This document shows, piece by piece, positions 10,597-18,258 of a DNA stretch of 42,012 nt. The notes under the pieces are model-generated. The model ran no database searches. It was given only the letters and a program-made list of their open reading frames with translations, and was not told where the DNA came from. Both the position numbers and the translations under genes were made by a program. Every line of letters starts with the position of its first letter. Positions within the stretch are counted from its first letter, which is position 1. The DNA is from a bacterium. Its GTDB lineage: Bacteria; ARS69. The stretch lies in the NCBI GenBank assembly GCA_025774805.1, contig JALGZR010000031.1, positions 1 to 42,012 on the forward strand, given 5' to 3'.

Positions 10597-11433
10597 ATGA
10601 AGGTCCGCTACGTGAAGATGTCGGGCGCCGGAAACGAGCTGGTCCTCGTGGATCATCGCGAGCCCTTCGCGGCGGGGCGCGAGAGCGATCTGGCCCGCCG
10701 CGCGTGCAATCCCGACCGAGGCCCCGGAGCGGACGGTCTCCTTCTCGTTGAACGGGACGAAGAGAGCGACTTCCGGATCCGTTTCTTCAATCCGGACGGA
10801 GGAGAATACGGCCTCTGCGGAAACGGAGTCCGATGCGTGGCGTTCTTCGCCCCCGAGATCGGCATCCCCGGACCGCGCTACGAGTTCCGGAGCGAGTCGG
10901 GCTCTCACGTCGCCGAGCGGACCGGGCCCTCTTCGGCCCGCGTGCGACTCACTCCCGTGCGGGAAGTCCGACTCGGGATCCCGGTCGATCTGGAAGGTCG
11001 CCCCGCGACCATGGATTGGGGCGACATCGGAGTGCCGCACGGGGTCCTCTGGGTGGAGGACGTCGACGCGGTCCCGATGCCGGTCTGGGGCGCCCACCTT
11101 CGGGCCCACCCGGCCTTCGGTCAGGAGGGGACGAACGTGAGCTTCGTCCAGCTCGCGCGCGAGGACACTCTGGCGATCCGCACCTTCGAGCGGGGAGTGG
11201 AGGGGGAGACGTTGGCCTGCGGGAGCGGGTCGGCGGTCGCCGCCACGATCGCGCGACGGAGGGGGCGGGTCGGGGACCGGGTCGATCTCCGCGTCCGGAG
11301 CGGCGACACCCTGACCGTCCATCTCCCGGCGGTGGACGGGGAGGGGGCCCCCACTCTGGAGGGACCGGTGACCCGGCGGGGCGACGGAGGCTTCGAGTTT
11401 CCGGAGGCCGTCCCGAGGAGGGTGAACCGGTAA
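10597..11433 (+). CDS. dapF: Diaminopimelate epimerase
   Basis: It interconverts LL- and meso-diaminopimelate for lysine and peptidoglycan synthesis, without cofactors. The 278-residue protein has both catalytic cysteines: Cys74 in NPDGGEYGLCGNG and Cys208 in ETLACGSGSAV. KMSGAGNELVLVD near the N-terminus, GVPHGVLWV and GTNVSF are other family motifs. GGGAGGAGGGG lies directly before ATG 10597. A 39-base gap separates it from the lipoprotein gene, so it is probably the last gene of the topA operon. It is followed by a sigma-70 promoter for the next gene. Confidence 0.96.
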   Translation: MKVRYVKMSGAGNELVLVDHREPFAAGRESDLARRACNPDRGPGADGLLLVERDEESDFRIRFFNPDGGEYGLCGNGVRCVAFFAPEIGIPGPRYEFRSESGSHVAERTGPSSARVRLTPVREVRLGIPVDLEGRPATMDWGDIGVPHGVLWVEDVDAVPMPVWGAHLRAHPAFGQEGTNVSFVQLAREDTLAIRTFERGVEGETLACGSGSAVAATIARRRGRVGDRVDLRVRSGDTLTVHLPAVDGEGAPTLEGPVTRRGDGGFEFPEAVPRRVNR

Positions 11434-11452
11434 GGGATTGAAATGAAAACCT

Positions 11453-11482
11453 TTGACACCCCTCCGATCGCTCTGCTAGGTT
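11453..11482 (+). promoter_or_regulatory. Sigma-70 promoter of the HU/IHF-type gene
   Basis: A perfect TTGACA (11453-11458) and TAGGTT (11477-11482) are 18 bases apart, with CTGCTAGGTT at the -10 side. The start would fall near 11489, giving a leader of about 70 bases. This is the best housekeeping-type promoter in the window and serves as the reference for the similar ones at 2181 and 32322. Confidence 0.75.
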
Positions 11483-11558
11483 CGCTCCCGACACGCCTCG
11501 GTCCGGAATTCGGGCCGTTGAGCCCGGATGCCGGCCACCTTCGGGAAAGGGGCCTCGC

Positions 11559-11909
11559 ATGACGAAAGCCGATCTCGTCGATCGCGTGACCGCCGCCACG
11601 GGACTCACGAAACGGGACGTGGCGGTCGTCGTTGACCGTTTCATCGAAGCCGTGGGGAGCGCCCTGGCGAGCGGGCTGCACATCGAGATCCGTGGCTTCG
11701 GGAGCTTCAAGGTGAAGTCCCGGCGGGCCCGGATCGCCCGCAATCCCCGGACGGGAGCCACGGTACACGTCCCGGAAAAGGTAGTTCCCTACTTCAAGGT
11801 GTCAAAAGAGCTCAAGAAAGTGATAGAAGATGCCAATCCGATGATCGAATCCCGGAAGTCCGGAGCCGCGGCCGGGGCGACGGGGTTCTCCTCACCGGAC
11901 GCGTCCTGA
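11559..11909 (+). CDS. HU/IHF family DNA-binding protein
   Basis: It is a nucleoid protein that bends DNA as a dimer. Of 116 residues, the first 90 form the classic fold: MTKADLVDRVTAATGLTK, the FIEAV helix, then IEIRGFGSFKVK, RRARIARNPRTG with the beta-arm, and VPYFKVSKELK. The Pro of the intercalating arm is in RNPRTG. A 25-residue Ser/Ala/Gly tail (SGAAAGATGFSSPDAS) extends beyond the usual 90-100 residue length. The arm region (GATVHVPEKVVPYFK) reads more like IHF than HU, but the subunit type cannot be decided by eye. A dedicated promoter lies at 11453-11482. Confidence 0.93.
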   Translation: MTKADLVDRVTAATGLTKRDVAVVVDRFIEAVGSALASGLHIEIRGFGSFKVKSRRARIARNPRTGATVHVPEKVVPYFKVSKELKKVIEDANPMIESRKSGAAAGATGFSSPDAS

Positions 11910-11944
11910 GGACCCGCCCGGGGAATTCAAGGAGTCATCGCTCC

Positions 11945-12040
11945 ATGCCGAGTGGAAAGAAGAGAAAGCGGGCGAAGATCGCCACGCACAAGCGGAAGAA
12001 GCGGCTGCGCAAGGACCGTCACAAGAAGAAGAAAAAGTAG
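11945..12040 (+). CDS. 31-residue Lys/Arg-rich ribosomal-type protein
   Basis: ATG 11945 to TAG 12040 encodes 31 residues, starting MPSGKKRKR and ending RHKKKKK; about two thirds are Lys, Arg or His. AAGGAG (about 11929-11934) sits 10 bases upstream, so translation is well supported. I recall very similar short basic proteins in the Bacteroidota and relatives, grouped with the AURKAIP1/COX24 (bS22-like) ribosomal proteins, but could not check. It lies 35 bases after the HU/IHF-type gene and is probably cotranscribed with it. A role in the ribosome is an inference from composition and that resemblance. Confidence 0.75.
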   Translation: MPSGKKRKRAKIATHKRKKRLRKDRHKKKKK

Positions 12041-12079
12041 CCGGCCGCCGTCCATCGCGTCCTCGAACCGGGGGTGGTC

Positions 12080-12463
12080 ATGAGCAGCCCGAGGCCTGAA
12101 CGCCGGAAAGATCCCCGTGCTCACGCCAAGTTGGAGGTCCGCCTCGGGAGATCGAAGGACGGGGCGGAGCCACTGTCCGTCTCGACGATCAACATCGGGG
12201 CGGGCGGGGTCTACGTCGAGGTCCCCCGCTTCATCGCGCCGCTCACCAAGCTCGCCCTCGAGATGATGATCCCGGGACCCACTCCGGAGGAGGAGTCCTT
12301 CTTCCTCGACACCGATGCCATCGTGGTACGCACGATTCCGGAGACCCCGCGGGACGACGTCGAGCAGTACGAGATCGCCTGTGCGTTCATGAATCTCTCG
12401 GACGAGCATCGCGACGCGATCAACCGGTACATACTGACCCATCGGATCAAGGCTCCCGCCTGA
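12080..12463 (+). CDS. PilZ domain protein, single domain
   Basis: A 127-residue protein made of one PilZ domain, the usual receptor for cyclic di-GMP. The first binding motif is intact (RRKDPR, an RxxxR match within residues 8-14). The second, normally (D/N)xSxxG, reads NIGAGG with Gly in place of Ser, so ligand binding is plausible but not certain. The C-terminus DEHRDAINRYI has the helix seen at the end of many PilZ proteins. ATG 12080 is preferred over GTG 12074, which sits only six bases upstream in the same frame. A strong terminator follows immediately. Confidence 0.85.
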   Translation: MSSPRPERRKDPRAHAKLEVRLGRSKDGAEPLSVSTINIGAGGVYVEVPRFIAPLTKLALEMMIPGPTPEEESFFLDTDAIVVRTIPETPRDDVEQYEIACAFMNLSDEHRDAINRYILTHRIKAPA

Positions 12464-12486
12464 TCGCGATCGCGTCTACAACTCCG

Positions 12487-12534
12487 CCTCCCGTCTGCCG
12501 ATTCTCCGGTATCGGCGGGCGGGAGGTTTTCTTT
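12487..12534 (+). terminator. Intrinsic terminator after the PilZ gene, overlapping the cheA start
   Basis: Two stacked stems are exact complements: CCTCCCG (12487-12493) with CGGGAGG (12520-12526), and GCCGAT (12497-12502) with ATCGGC (12511-12516), around a short loop. TTTTCTTT follows. The 3' arm GGGAGG is also the ribosome binding site of cheA, and the TTG start codon of cheA lies in the T-run. Confidence 0.85.
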
Positions 12535-14656
12535 GGCCGAGTCCTTCAAGCGGTTGCGAGCGGAGTTCCTCGCCGAGACCGAGGAGACGCTCGAGACCCT
12601 TCAGCGGGATCTGGACCGGCTGGAGGTGGGGATCGCGAGCGGCACCCCCGAGCCCGAGATCGTCGACCGCGTGTTCCGCACAACGCACTCCCTGAAGGGG
12701 GTCGCGGGCATGTTCGGTCTCGAGGACATGTCCGCGGTCTCCCACGCCCTCGAGAACGCCCTTGACGGTCTGAGGGGGGAGACCCTCCGCCTCGACGCCG
12801 CGCTCGTCGACCTTCTTCATCAGGGGAACGAGGCGCTGCACCGGCTGCTCGCCGCCGCGGCGAAGGGGGACGATCCCAACGCGTCGCGCATCGCCCGGGG
12901 CGTCATCGTGGCTCTCGACGATCACCTCGCCGCCCATACGCTCCGGGCTCCCGAAGAGGACGAGGAGGCGGACACTCGGGCCTCCACCTGGGCCCGGCTC
13001 GACGCGGGGGAACGGGACGACGTCCGCCGCGCCGCCCGGGAGAGGCGAACGGTCGCGATCGTCCGGTGGGAGATCGGAAGCGGGGACTTCGAGGGGTCGT
13101 TCCGCGATCTGCTGACCCGGGTGCGCACCTGGGGGACGGTTCACGGGGCGGCCGTGATCGAGAGGGACCCCGAGTCGGGACACGGGGATGTGCGGGTCGT
13201 CGCCTCGAGCGAGGAGGGGATCTTCCACCTCCTGAAGGCCGTGGGCCCGCTCGACGCCGAGGTGATCGGCTGGGATCTGGACGAACGACTCCGCGGCGAG
13301 CCCTCGGAGATCGAATCCGAGACCGAAGCGGTGTCCGACGCCCCGGGAGGGGAGCCGCTCGGCGCGGATCGTACGGGCTCCCCGTCTTCGGAGCAGGGTC
13401 CCGCGGAGACGGGCTCGCTCCCGATCGGGGACGGGGCCCCCGGCGCCTCTCTTTCGCGCGAGATTCTGCGGGTTCCGGTGGAACGGATCGATCGTCTCTT
13501 CTCCGAGCTGACCGATCTGATGCAGGCGAACCTGGGATTGGAGGCGACGGCGGAGGGGATCCTGGACTGGGTTCCCGATCGGATGCGCCGGACCCTGCTG
13601 ATCCAGTCGTTGCGGAACCTCGACCGGCGAATCCGAACGATGCAGAACGAGATCCTCCGCATGCGCATGGTGACTCTGAGCCCCATGTACCAGAAGCTCG
13701 AGCGGACGGTGCGGGAAACCGTTCGCCTGACGGGGAAGGAGGCACGCCTCGTGTCCAGCGGGGGGGAAGAGGAGTTGGACAAGCGTGTCGTGGACGCCTT
13801 GACCGAGCCGCTCATGCACCTCGTCCGCAACGCCGTGGATCACGGAATCGAGGACGCGCCCACGCGGGAGCGGGCGGGCAAGGACGCCACGGGAACGGTC
13901 CGGGTCACGGCCCGCCCCGACGGGAGCCACACCGTGATCGAGATCGCCGACGATGGTGCCGGGGTCGACTTTCCGAAAGTCAGGGAACGCGCGGTCGCCC
14001 TCGGCCTGGTGCCGGAAGGGGGCGAGCCCTTGCGCGACGAGCTGGTCGACTTCCTGTTCCGACCCGGGTTCTCGCTCCGGAAGGAGGTGACCGAGGTGTC
14101 GGGGCGCGGAGTCGGGCTCGATGCCGTGCGCGATTCGGTGTCCCGCCTCGGAGGACTCCTGGAGGTCGAGTCGGGGAAGGGCGGAACGCGATTCCGCGTT
14201 CGTCTCCCCTCGATCCTCACGATCTCGCAGTGCCTCCTCGTCGAAGCGGGGGGGGACCCCTTCTTCATTCCGCTCGGGAGTGTCGCCCGCGTGGAGCGCA
14301 TCTCGCCCGAACGGATCGAACGGGTGGGGACCGGGGAGATCGTCCTCCACGGCGAACGCGCCGTCCCCGTTCGGGACCTCGGCGCCCTTCTCGGTCTGCG
14401 AGGGGTGGATCGAAATCTCGATCGGATCCCGGCCGTGATCCTGGGGGTGGCCAACCGCCGTCTCGTTCTGCTCGTCGACCGCCTGTGCGGGCAGAGAGAG
14501 GTCGTGGCGCGCTCGCTCGGGGACGTGCTGCCGCCGGTCGCCGGGATCTCCGGAAGCGCGCAGCTCGGGGACGGACGCACCGTTCTCATCCTCGATCCGG
14601 CGACGCTTCTCGAGCCCTCGTCGGGGGCGAGCCCCGTTCTCGGAGGGAGATCATGA
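12533..14656 (+). CDS. cheA: Chemotaxis histidine kinase CheA
   Basis: It is the cytoplasmic kinase of the chemoreceptor array. The 707-residue protein has an Hpt domain with phosphorylated His52 (RTTHSLKG), a P2-like domain (about residues 165-250), an acidic variable linker, the P3 dimerisation helices (REILRVPVERID onward), the ATPase domain (N box LVRNAVDHGIE, G1 DDGAGVD, G2 GRGVGLDAV) and a C-terminal CheW-like domain (from about residue 562). No ATG is possible before the Hpt core, so TTG 12533 is taken as the start; GGGAGG lies 6 bases upstream. The stop overlaps cheW (ATGA). No cheY, cheB or cheR is visible in the window, so the phosphorylation target is encoded elsewhere. Confidence 0.97.
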   Translation: MAESFKRLRAEFLAETEETLETLQRDLDRLEVGIASGTPEPEIVDRVFRTTHSLKGVAGMFGLEDMSAVSHALENALDGLRGETLRLDAALVDLLHQGNEALHRLLAAAAKGDDPNASRIARGVIVALDDHLAAHTLRAPEEDEEADTRASTWARLDAGERDDVRRAARERRTVAIVRWEIGSGDFEGSFRDLLTRVRTWGTVHGAAVIERDPESGHGDVRVVASSEEGIFHLLKAVGPLDAEVIGWDLDERLRGEPSEIESETEAVSDAPGGEPLGADRTGSPSSEQGPAETGSLPIGDGAPGASLSREILRVPVERIDRLFSELTDLMQANLGLEATAEGILDWVPDRMRRTLLIQSLRNLDRRIRTMQNEILRMRMVTLSPMYQKLERTVRETVRLTGKEARLVSSGGEEELDKRVVDALTEPLMHLVRNAVDHGIEDAPTRERAGKDATGTVRVTARPDGSHTVIEIADDGAGVDFPKVRERAVALGLVPEGGEPLRDELVDFLFRPGFSLRKEVTEVSGRGVGLDAVRDSVSRLGGLLEVESGKGGTRFRVRLPSILTISQCLLVEAGGDPFFIPLGSVARVERISPERIERVGTGEIVLHGERAVPVRDLGALLGLRGVDRNLDRIPAVILGVANRRLVLLVDRLCGQREVVARSLGDVLPPVAGISGSAQLGDGRTVLILDPATLLEPSSGASPVLGGRS

Positions 14657-15129
14657 GCGAATCCGCCCTCGTGACGTTCCAGCTCCAGAACGAGCTCTTC
14701 GCCTTCGACGTCCGGGACGTGGAGGAGGTTCTCGCCACCCGGGAGGTGACCCGGCTTCCGGGCATGGCGGCCCATGTGGTGGGAGTCGCGTCCTGGCGCG
14801 GGGGAACGATTCCCGTCGTCCAGCTCACGCTCCTTCTCAAGCCGGGGGAAGCCCCGCCCGACCTCAAGAGGAGAATGCTCGTCCTCCGCCGGCCGGGCCC
14901 GATCGGCGTGCTGATCGATCGGCCGGGTCGGGTGCTCGCCCCCGGGGAGTGGGCGACCGTGTCCCGCCCCACCGGCGAGGATGCCGATCCGTCCGGCGAG
15001 GGGATCCGGTTGGTGAAGACGAGCGAGGGGATCGTCCGGGTGCTCGATCCGGGCCTGATTACCGGAGTCGGGCCGAATCGGGTCGACCGGCCGGGCGCCC
15101 TGCTACCCACGGGGGAGGACGGCGTTTGA
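14653..15129 (+). CDS. cheW: Chemotaxis adaptor CheW
   Basis: It couples CheA to chemoreceptors. The 158-residue product is a single CheW domain: FQLQNELFAFDVRDVEEVLATREVTRLPG at the N-terminus (with the usual strand pattern), GVASWRGGTIPVVQL in the middle and GVLIDRPGRVL later. GGAGGGA precedes ATG 14653, which overlaps the cheA stop by 4 bases. Its own stop overlaps the TTG start of the receptor gene. The tight coupling suggests CheA, CheW and the receptor are made in fixed ratio and work together. Confidence 0.94.
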   Translation: MSESALVTFQLQNELFAFDVRDVEEVLATREVTRLPGMAAHVVGVASWRGGTIPVVQLTLLLKPGEAPPDLKRRMLVLRRPGPIGVLIDRPGRVLAPGEWATVSRPTGEDADPSGEGIRLVKTSEGIVRVLDPGLITGVGPNRVDRPGALLPTGEDGV

Positions 15130-16586
15130 GCGAACGAGGACGGATCATCCCGAGAGTCGTCGCCGCCGCCGTCCTTCCCGGAGCGGCCGCCGTCGGGATC
15201 ACCCTTCTCCTCCTGGGACCCGAGGCCCGGTCGGATCGGTCCCTCGTGCCGGTGGTCCTCGCCGGCCTCGGCGCGGCCCTGGCGGTGGGGGCCCCGATTC
15301 TCGTGCCCGTCTACCGGCGGATGTCCTGGTGGCGACGGCGCCTCGGGGCGGTCTCCCGCCGGCTCGGCGGTCTGGAGGGGGACGGGGACGGCACCGCCGA
15401 CCTCGATGCCTCGGCGTTCGAGCTTCCCGAGCTCTCCGCGTCGAGCCCGGACGAGACGCTCGAAGAGGCCCTGACGGAGCTCGAGGCGGCCCTGAACGAC
15501 GAGGAGCGGCTCCGGGAACTCCGCCGCGGCGCGGAGACGGATGTCCGGGAGGCGATTCGCGCGGGGCGGACGCTCGCGGAAAGCGCGTCGGACGCCTACC
15601 CGGTCCTGGAGCGGCTGTCGGGCCTCCTGGATCACCTGGACGGGACCACCGAGGGGGTGCGCGAGTCGGGGGACGCCGTTCTCCAGGGATCCATCGCCTG
15701 TGACGAGGTGTCCGGCCTGCTCTCCCGCCACGGGGGAACCGGCGGGGAGTCCTGCAAGCGCGCCACCCGCGGGGCGGAGGGCCTCGACGGGCAGATGGAG
15801 GTGATCACGAAGCTCGTGCGCCGCCTCGCGGCCCGGAGCCGGGAGATCGGTCAGGTCCTCATCGTCCTCAACGACATCACCGAACAGACGAACCTGCTCG
15901 CACTCAACGCCGCGATCATCGCCGCGCAGGCCGGAACGGAGGGGAAGGGCTTCGGCGTGGTGGCCGACGAGATGCGCAATCTCTCCGAGCGGGCCTCGAG
16001 TTCGACCAAGGAGACCGAGATGCTCGCGCAGACCCTCCACGACGACGTCTCCCAGGCCGTCCGGGCGATGGAGGAGGCCGGCGAGACGCTTCGCGGGCTC
16101 CGGGTGACCATCGGGGAGGTCAGCGAGGCGAACGGAATGCTCTTCGACCTCGGAGAGAAGACCCGCGAGTCGGCGCACGCGCTCGTCGGACACGCGGAGA
16201 GACAGGCGGGTCGGGTCGCCGAGCTCGCCGGACGCGTGCGCCAGGCCATCGACGAGAAGGAGTCCGTGCTCCGCCTGCAAGACGAGGTTCTCCTTCCGAC
16301 CCGGCAGATGCTCCTCCGGGCGGTCACGCTCTTGGAGGGACAGTGGCAGACGGGGGCGGTGCGGGAGACCCTGAGGACCCGCCTGGACGGCGCCGTCCAC
16401 GCGATCCGGGCGCGGCGGGGTCGGGATCGCCAGGAGCTCGAGATGCTCGATCGGAAGATCCGCGAGCTGCGGGAGTCGGGCCGCCGGTGGGCCCACGCCC
16501 TCGAGGAGGGGAGACGGCGCACGCACCTCGTGACCGAGGTCGGTCGCGACCTCCGGGAGCTGACCTCCTCCGCGTCTCCCAAATAG
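15126..16586 (+). CDS. Methyl-accepting chemotaxis protein without a ligand-binding domain
   Basis: A 486-residue receptor. Two hydrophobic helices (about residues 7-30 and 39-61) are joined by only about 8 residues, so there is no periplasmic sensing domain. The rest is cytoplasmic and mostly helical. The signalling tip is clear: EQTNLLALNAAIIAAQAG followed by GKGFGVVADEMRNLSERAS. Relative to the common NAAIEAARAGE, the Glu, Arg and final Glu are Ile, Gln and Thr. No NWETF-type CheR tether is seen at the C-terminus. TTG 15126, overlapping the cheW stop, is chosen because GGGGGAGG lies about 7 bases upstream; the frame is open further up inside cheW but is not conserved there. It may sense membrane or cytoplasmic state; this is inference. 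Confidence 0.9.
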   Translation: MSERGRIIPRVVAAAVLPGAAAVGITLLLLGPEARSDRSLVPVVLAGLGAALAVGAPILVPVYRRMSWWRRRLGAVSRRLGGLEGDGDGTADLDASAFELPELSASSPDETLEEALTELEAALNDEERLRELRRGAETDVREAIRAGRTLAESASDAYPVLERLSGLLDHLDGTTEGVRESGDAVLQGSIACDEVSGLLSRHGGTGGESCKRATRGAEGLDGQMEVITKLVRRLAARSREIGQVLIVLNDITEQTNLLALNAAIIAAQAGTEGKGFGVVADEMRNLSERASSSTKETEMLAQTLHDDVSQAVRAMEEAGETLRGLRVTIGEVSEANGMLFDLGEKTRESAHALVGHAERQAGRVAELAGRVRQAIDEKESVLRLQDEVLLPTRQMLLRAVTLLEGQWQTGAVRETLRTRLDGAVHAIRARRGRDRQELEMLDRKIRELRESGRRWAHALEEGRRRTHLVTEVGRDLRELTSSASPK

Positions 16587-16691
16587 TCGCCGGCTGGGCA
16601 GAGAGCGCCCGGCCCCCGGCAGGAACTGCCCCCGCCCGAGACCCCGACCCCTCGAACCCCCCCGGAGAGCCCCTCTCCATCCGCCCCCTTC

Positions 16692-16706
16692 TGGCACGAC
16701 GCTTGC
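16692..16706 (+). promoter_or_regulatory. Sigma-54 (-24/-12) promoter of the flgF operon
   Basis: TGGCAC (16692-16697), five bases, then TTGC (16703-16706) matches the RpoN consensus; the invariant GG and GC are exactly 10 bases apart. It lies 36 bases before the flgF start, giving a leader of about 24 bases containing GGAGGA. Two NtrC-type activators encoded in this window (35084 and 39521) are natural candidates to act here. Confidence 0.85.
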
Positions 16707-16741
16707 GGCGTCCCTTCCGGTACCCGTGTCCGGAGGAGCCG

Positions 16742-17449
16742 ATGACCGGAGGCCTGCACGTCGCCGGTCGAGCGATGTCGAACTTCGCCGCTCGCCATGA
16801 CGTGATCTCGAACAACCTCGCGAATGCGTCCACCCCCGGCTTCGCCCGGGAGGACACTTTTCTGGAACGGCTCGAGGCGGAGGGCGCGAAGCCCTTCACG
16901 GGTCCGCGCGTCGAGACGCGCACGGTGTTCGTGCCCGGCGACCCGATCCTCACCGAACGCCCGCTCGATCTCCTGCTCGAGGGCTCCGGATTCTTCACGG
17001 TGCACACCGCCCGGGGAGAGCGGTACTCGCGTCTCGGCTCGCTGCAGGTGGACCGGGACGGGTACGTGCGGTCGAGCGACGGCCACCTCGTCCTCGGAGA
17101 GAACGGTCTGCTGCACGTCGGGGACCGATCCGTCACCGTCGAGAAGGACGGTTCGATTCTCGCCGCCGGCACGTTTCTGGACCGGCTCCGAATCACCACG
17201 TTCGCACGGGCGGACGACCTGGAGCGCGAGAGCGGCGGGCTCTACGCGCCCCGGCCCGGACGACGCCCGGATCCGTCCCTGCCGCGTCCCGATCTCCAGA
17301 TCGGCCAGCTCGAAGGTTCTTCCGTCCGGCCGATCGCCGAGCTCGTACGCATGATCGAGGCGGTCCGCTCCTACGCGACCGCCGCCCGCGCCGTGCGCGC
17401 GACGGACAACACGTTGCAGCGCGCCGTGAACGACATCGCCCGGATCTGA
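16742..17449 (+). CDS. flgF: Flagellar proximal rod protein FlgF
   Basis: A 235-residue axial protein of the basal-body rod. It has the N-terminal rod signature (HDVISNNLANASTPGF), the central FlgE/F/G-like strand motif (LLLEGSGFFTV, YSRLGSLQVDRDGYVRSSDG) and the C-terminal coiled segment (AELVRMIEAVRSY...NTLQRAVNDIARI). The size and position just before flgG favour FlgF, which is about 251 residues in E. coli, over a second FlgG. ATG 16742 follows GGAGGA and the sigma-54 promoter. An open frame continues upstream through the receptor gene but is not conserved. Confidence 0.88.
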   Translation: MTGGLHVAGRAMSNFAARHDVISNNLANASTPGFAREDTFLERLEAEGAKPFTGPRVETRTVFVPGDPILTERPLDLLLEGSGFFTVHTARGERYSRLGSLQVDRDGYVRSSDGHLVLGENGLLHVGDRSVTVEKDGSILAAGTFLDRLRITTFARADDLERESGGLYAPRPGRRPDPSLPRPDLQIGQLEGSSVRPIAELVRMIEAVRSYATAARAVRATDNTLQRAVNDIARI

Positions 17450-17472
17450 CCGACCACCGAGGAGCCCAGACC

Positions 17473-18255
17473 ATGATGAGATCCCTCTCCACGGCGGCCA
17501 CGGGCATGAAAGCCCAGCAGCTGAACGTGGACACGATCGCGAACAATCTCGCCAACGTAAACACGCCGAGCTTCAAGCGGACCCGGGTCCGGTTTCAGGA
17601 CCTGATGTACCAGAATCTCCGCCCGGCGGGGGACCCGGCCCGACTCGGGCCTCCCACGGGGATGTCCATCGGACACGGCACGCGCCTCGCCGCCACCGAG
17701 CGGAACTTCGCCCAGGGTACGACGGAGCAGACGAACAACCCGCTCCACCTGTTGATCGAGGGGGACGGTTTCTTCCAGATCCGGCGCACCGACGGCACGA
17801 TCGCCTACACCCGGGACGGATCGTTCTTCCGCTCCTCGGAAGGCGCCCTCGTGAACACGGACGGCCTCTACCTCGAGCCGCAAACCTTCCTGCCCGAGGA
17901 CGTCATGCAGCTCCTCGTCTCCGCCGACGGCGTGATGTCGGCGACGTTCGTGGACGGCGGTCTGCCGGAGGAGATCGCGCAGATCGAGGTTGCCCGCTTT
18001 CTCAATCCCGCGGGGCTCGAGTCCCTCGGACGCAACACGTTCGCTCCGACCATGGCCTCGGGGGAGGCAATCCTGGGAACGCCCGGCGCGGAGGGCTTCG
18101 GCACCGTTCTGTCCGGTTTCCTGGAGGGATCGAACGTCGAGGTCGTCGAGGAGATGGTGGCCCTCATCACCGCGCAGCGCGCCTACGAGATCAACTCGAA
18201 GTCGATCCGCACCGCCGACGAGATGCTCGCGCAGGCGACTCAACTCGTGAGGTAG
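17473..18255 (+). CDS. flgG: Flagellar distal rod protein FlgG
   Basis: At 260 residues it has the same length as E. coli FlgG. It begins MMRSLSTAATGMKAQQLNVD with the rod motif IANNLANVNTPSFKR. The middle carries LLIEGDGFFQI and YTRDGSFFRSSEGALVNTDG, and the end has the family hallmark EGSNVEVVEEMVALITAQRAYEINSKSIRTADEML. GAGGAG lies 8 bases before ATG 17473; the second ATG (17476) could also serve. It is 23 bases after flgF in the sigma-54 operon. Confidence 0.97.
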   Translation: MMRSLSTAATGMKAQQLNVDTIANNLANVNTPSFKRTRVRFQDLMYQNLRPAGDPARLGPPTGMSIGHGTRLAATERNFAQGTTEQTNNPLHLLIEGDGFFQIRRTDGTIAYTRDGSFFRSSEGALVNTDGLYLEPQTFLPEDVMQLLVSADGVMSATFVDGGLPEEIAQIEVARFLNPAGLESLGRNTFAPTMASGEAILGTPGAEGFGTVLSGFLEGSNVEVVEEMVALITAQRAYEINSKSIRTADEMLAQATQLVR

Positions 18256-18258
18256 CCC

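Noticed and set aside
8983-11322. 779-codon open frame on the minus strand across hslU, the lipoprotein gene and dapF
   Set aside because: It is the complement of three well-identified genes; long antisense frames are expected at this GC content.
16596-16631. GGGCAG/CTGCCC inverted repeat after the receptor gene as a terminator
   Set aside because: The loop is long, the stem short and no T-run follows; it is within chance expectation for this composition.
14586-16697. 703-codon open frame on the minus strand opposite cheW and the receptor
   Set aside because: The coding signal and protein family matches are all on the plus strand; this is a compositional shadow.
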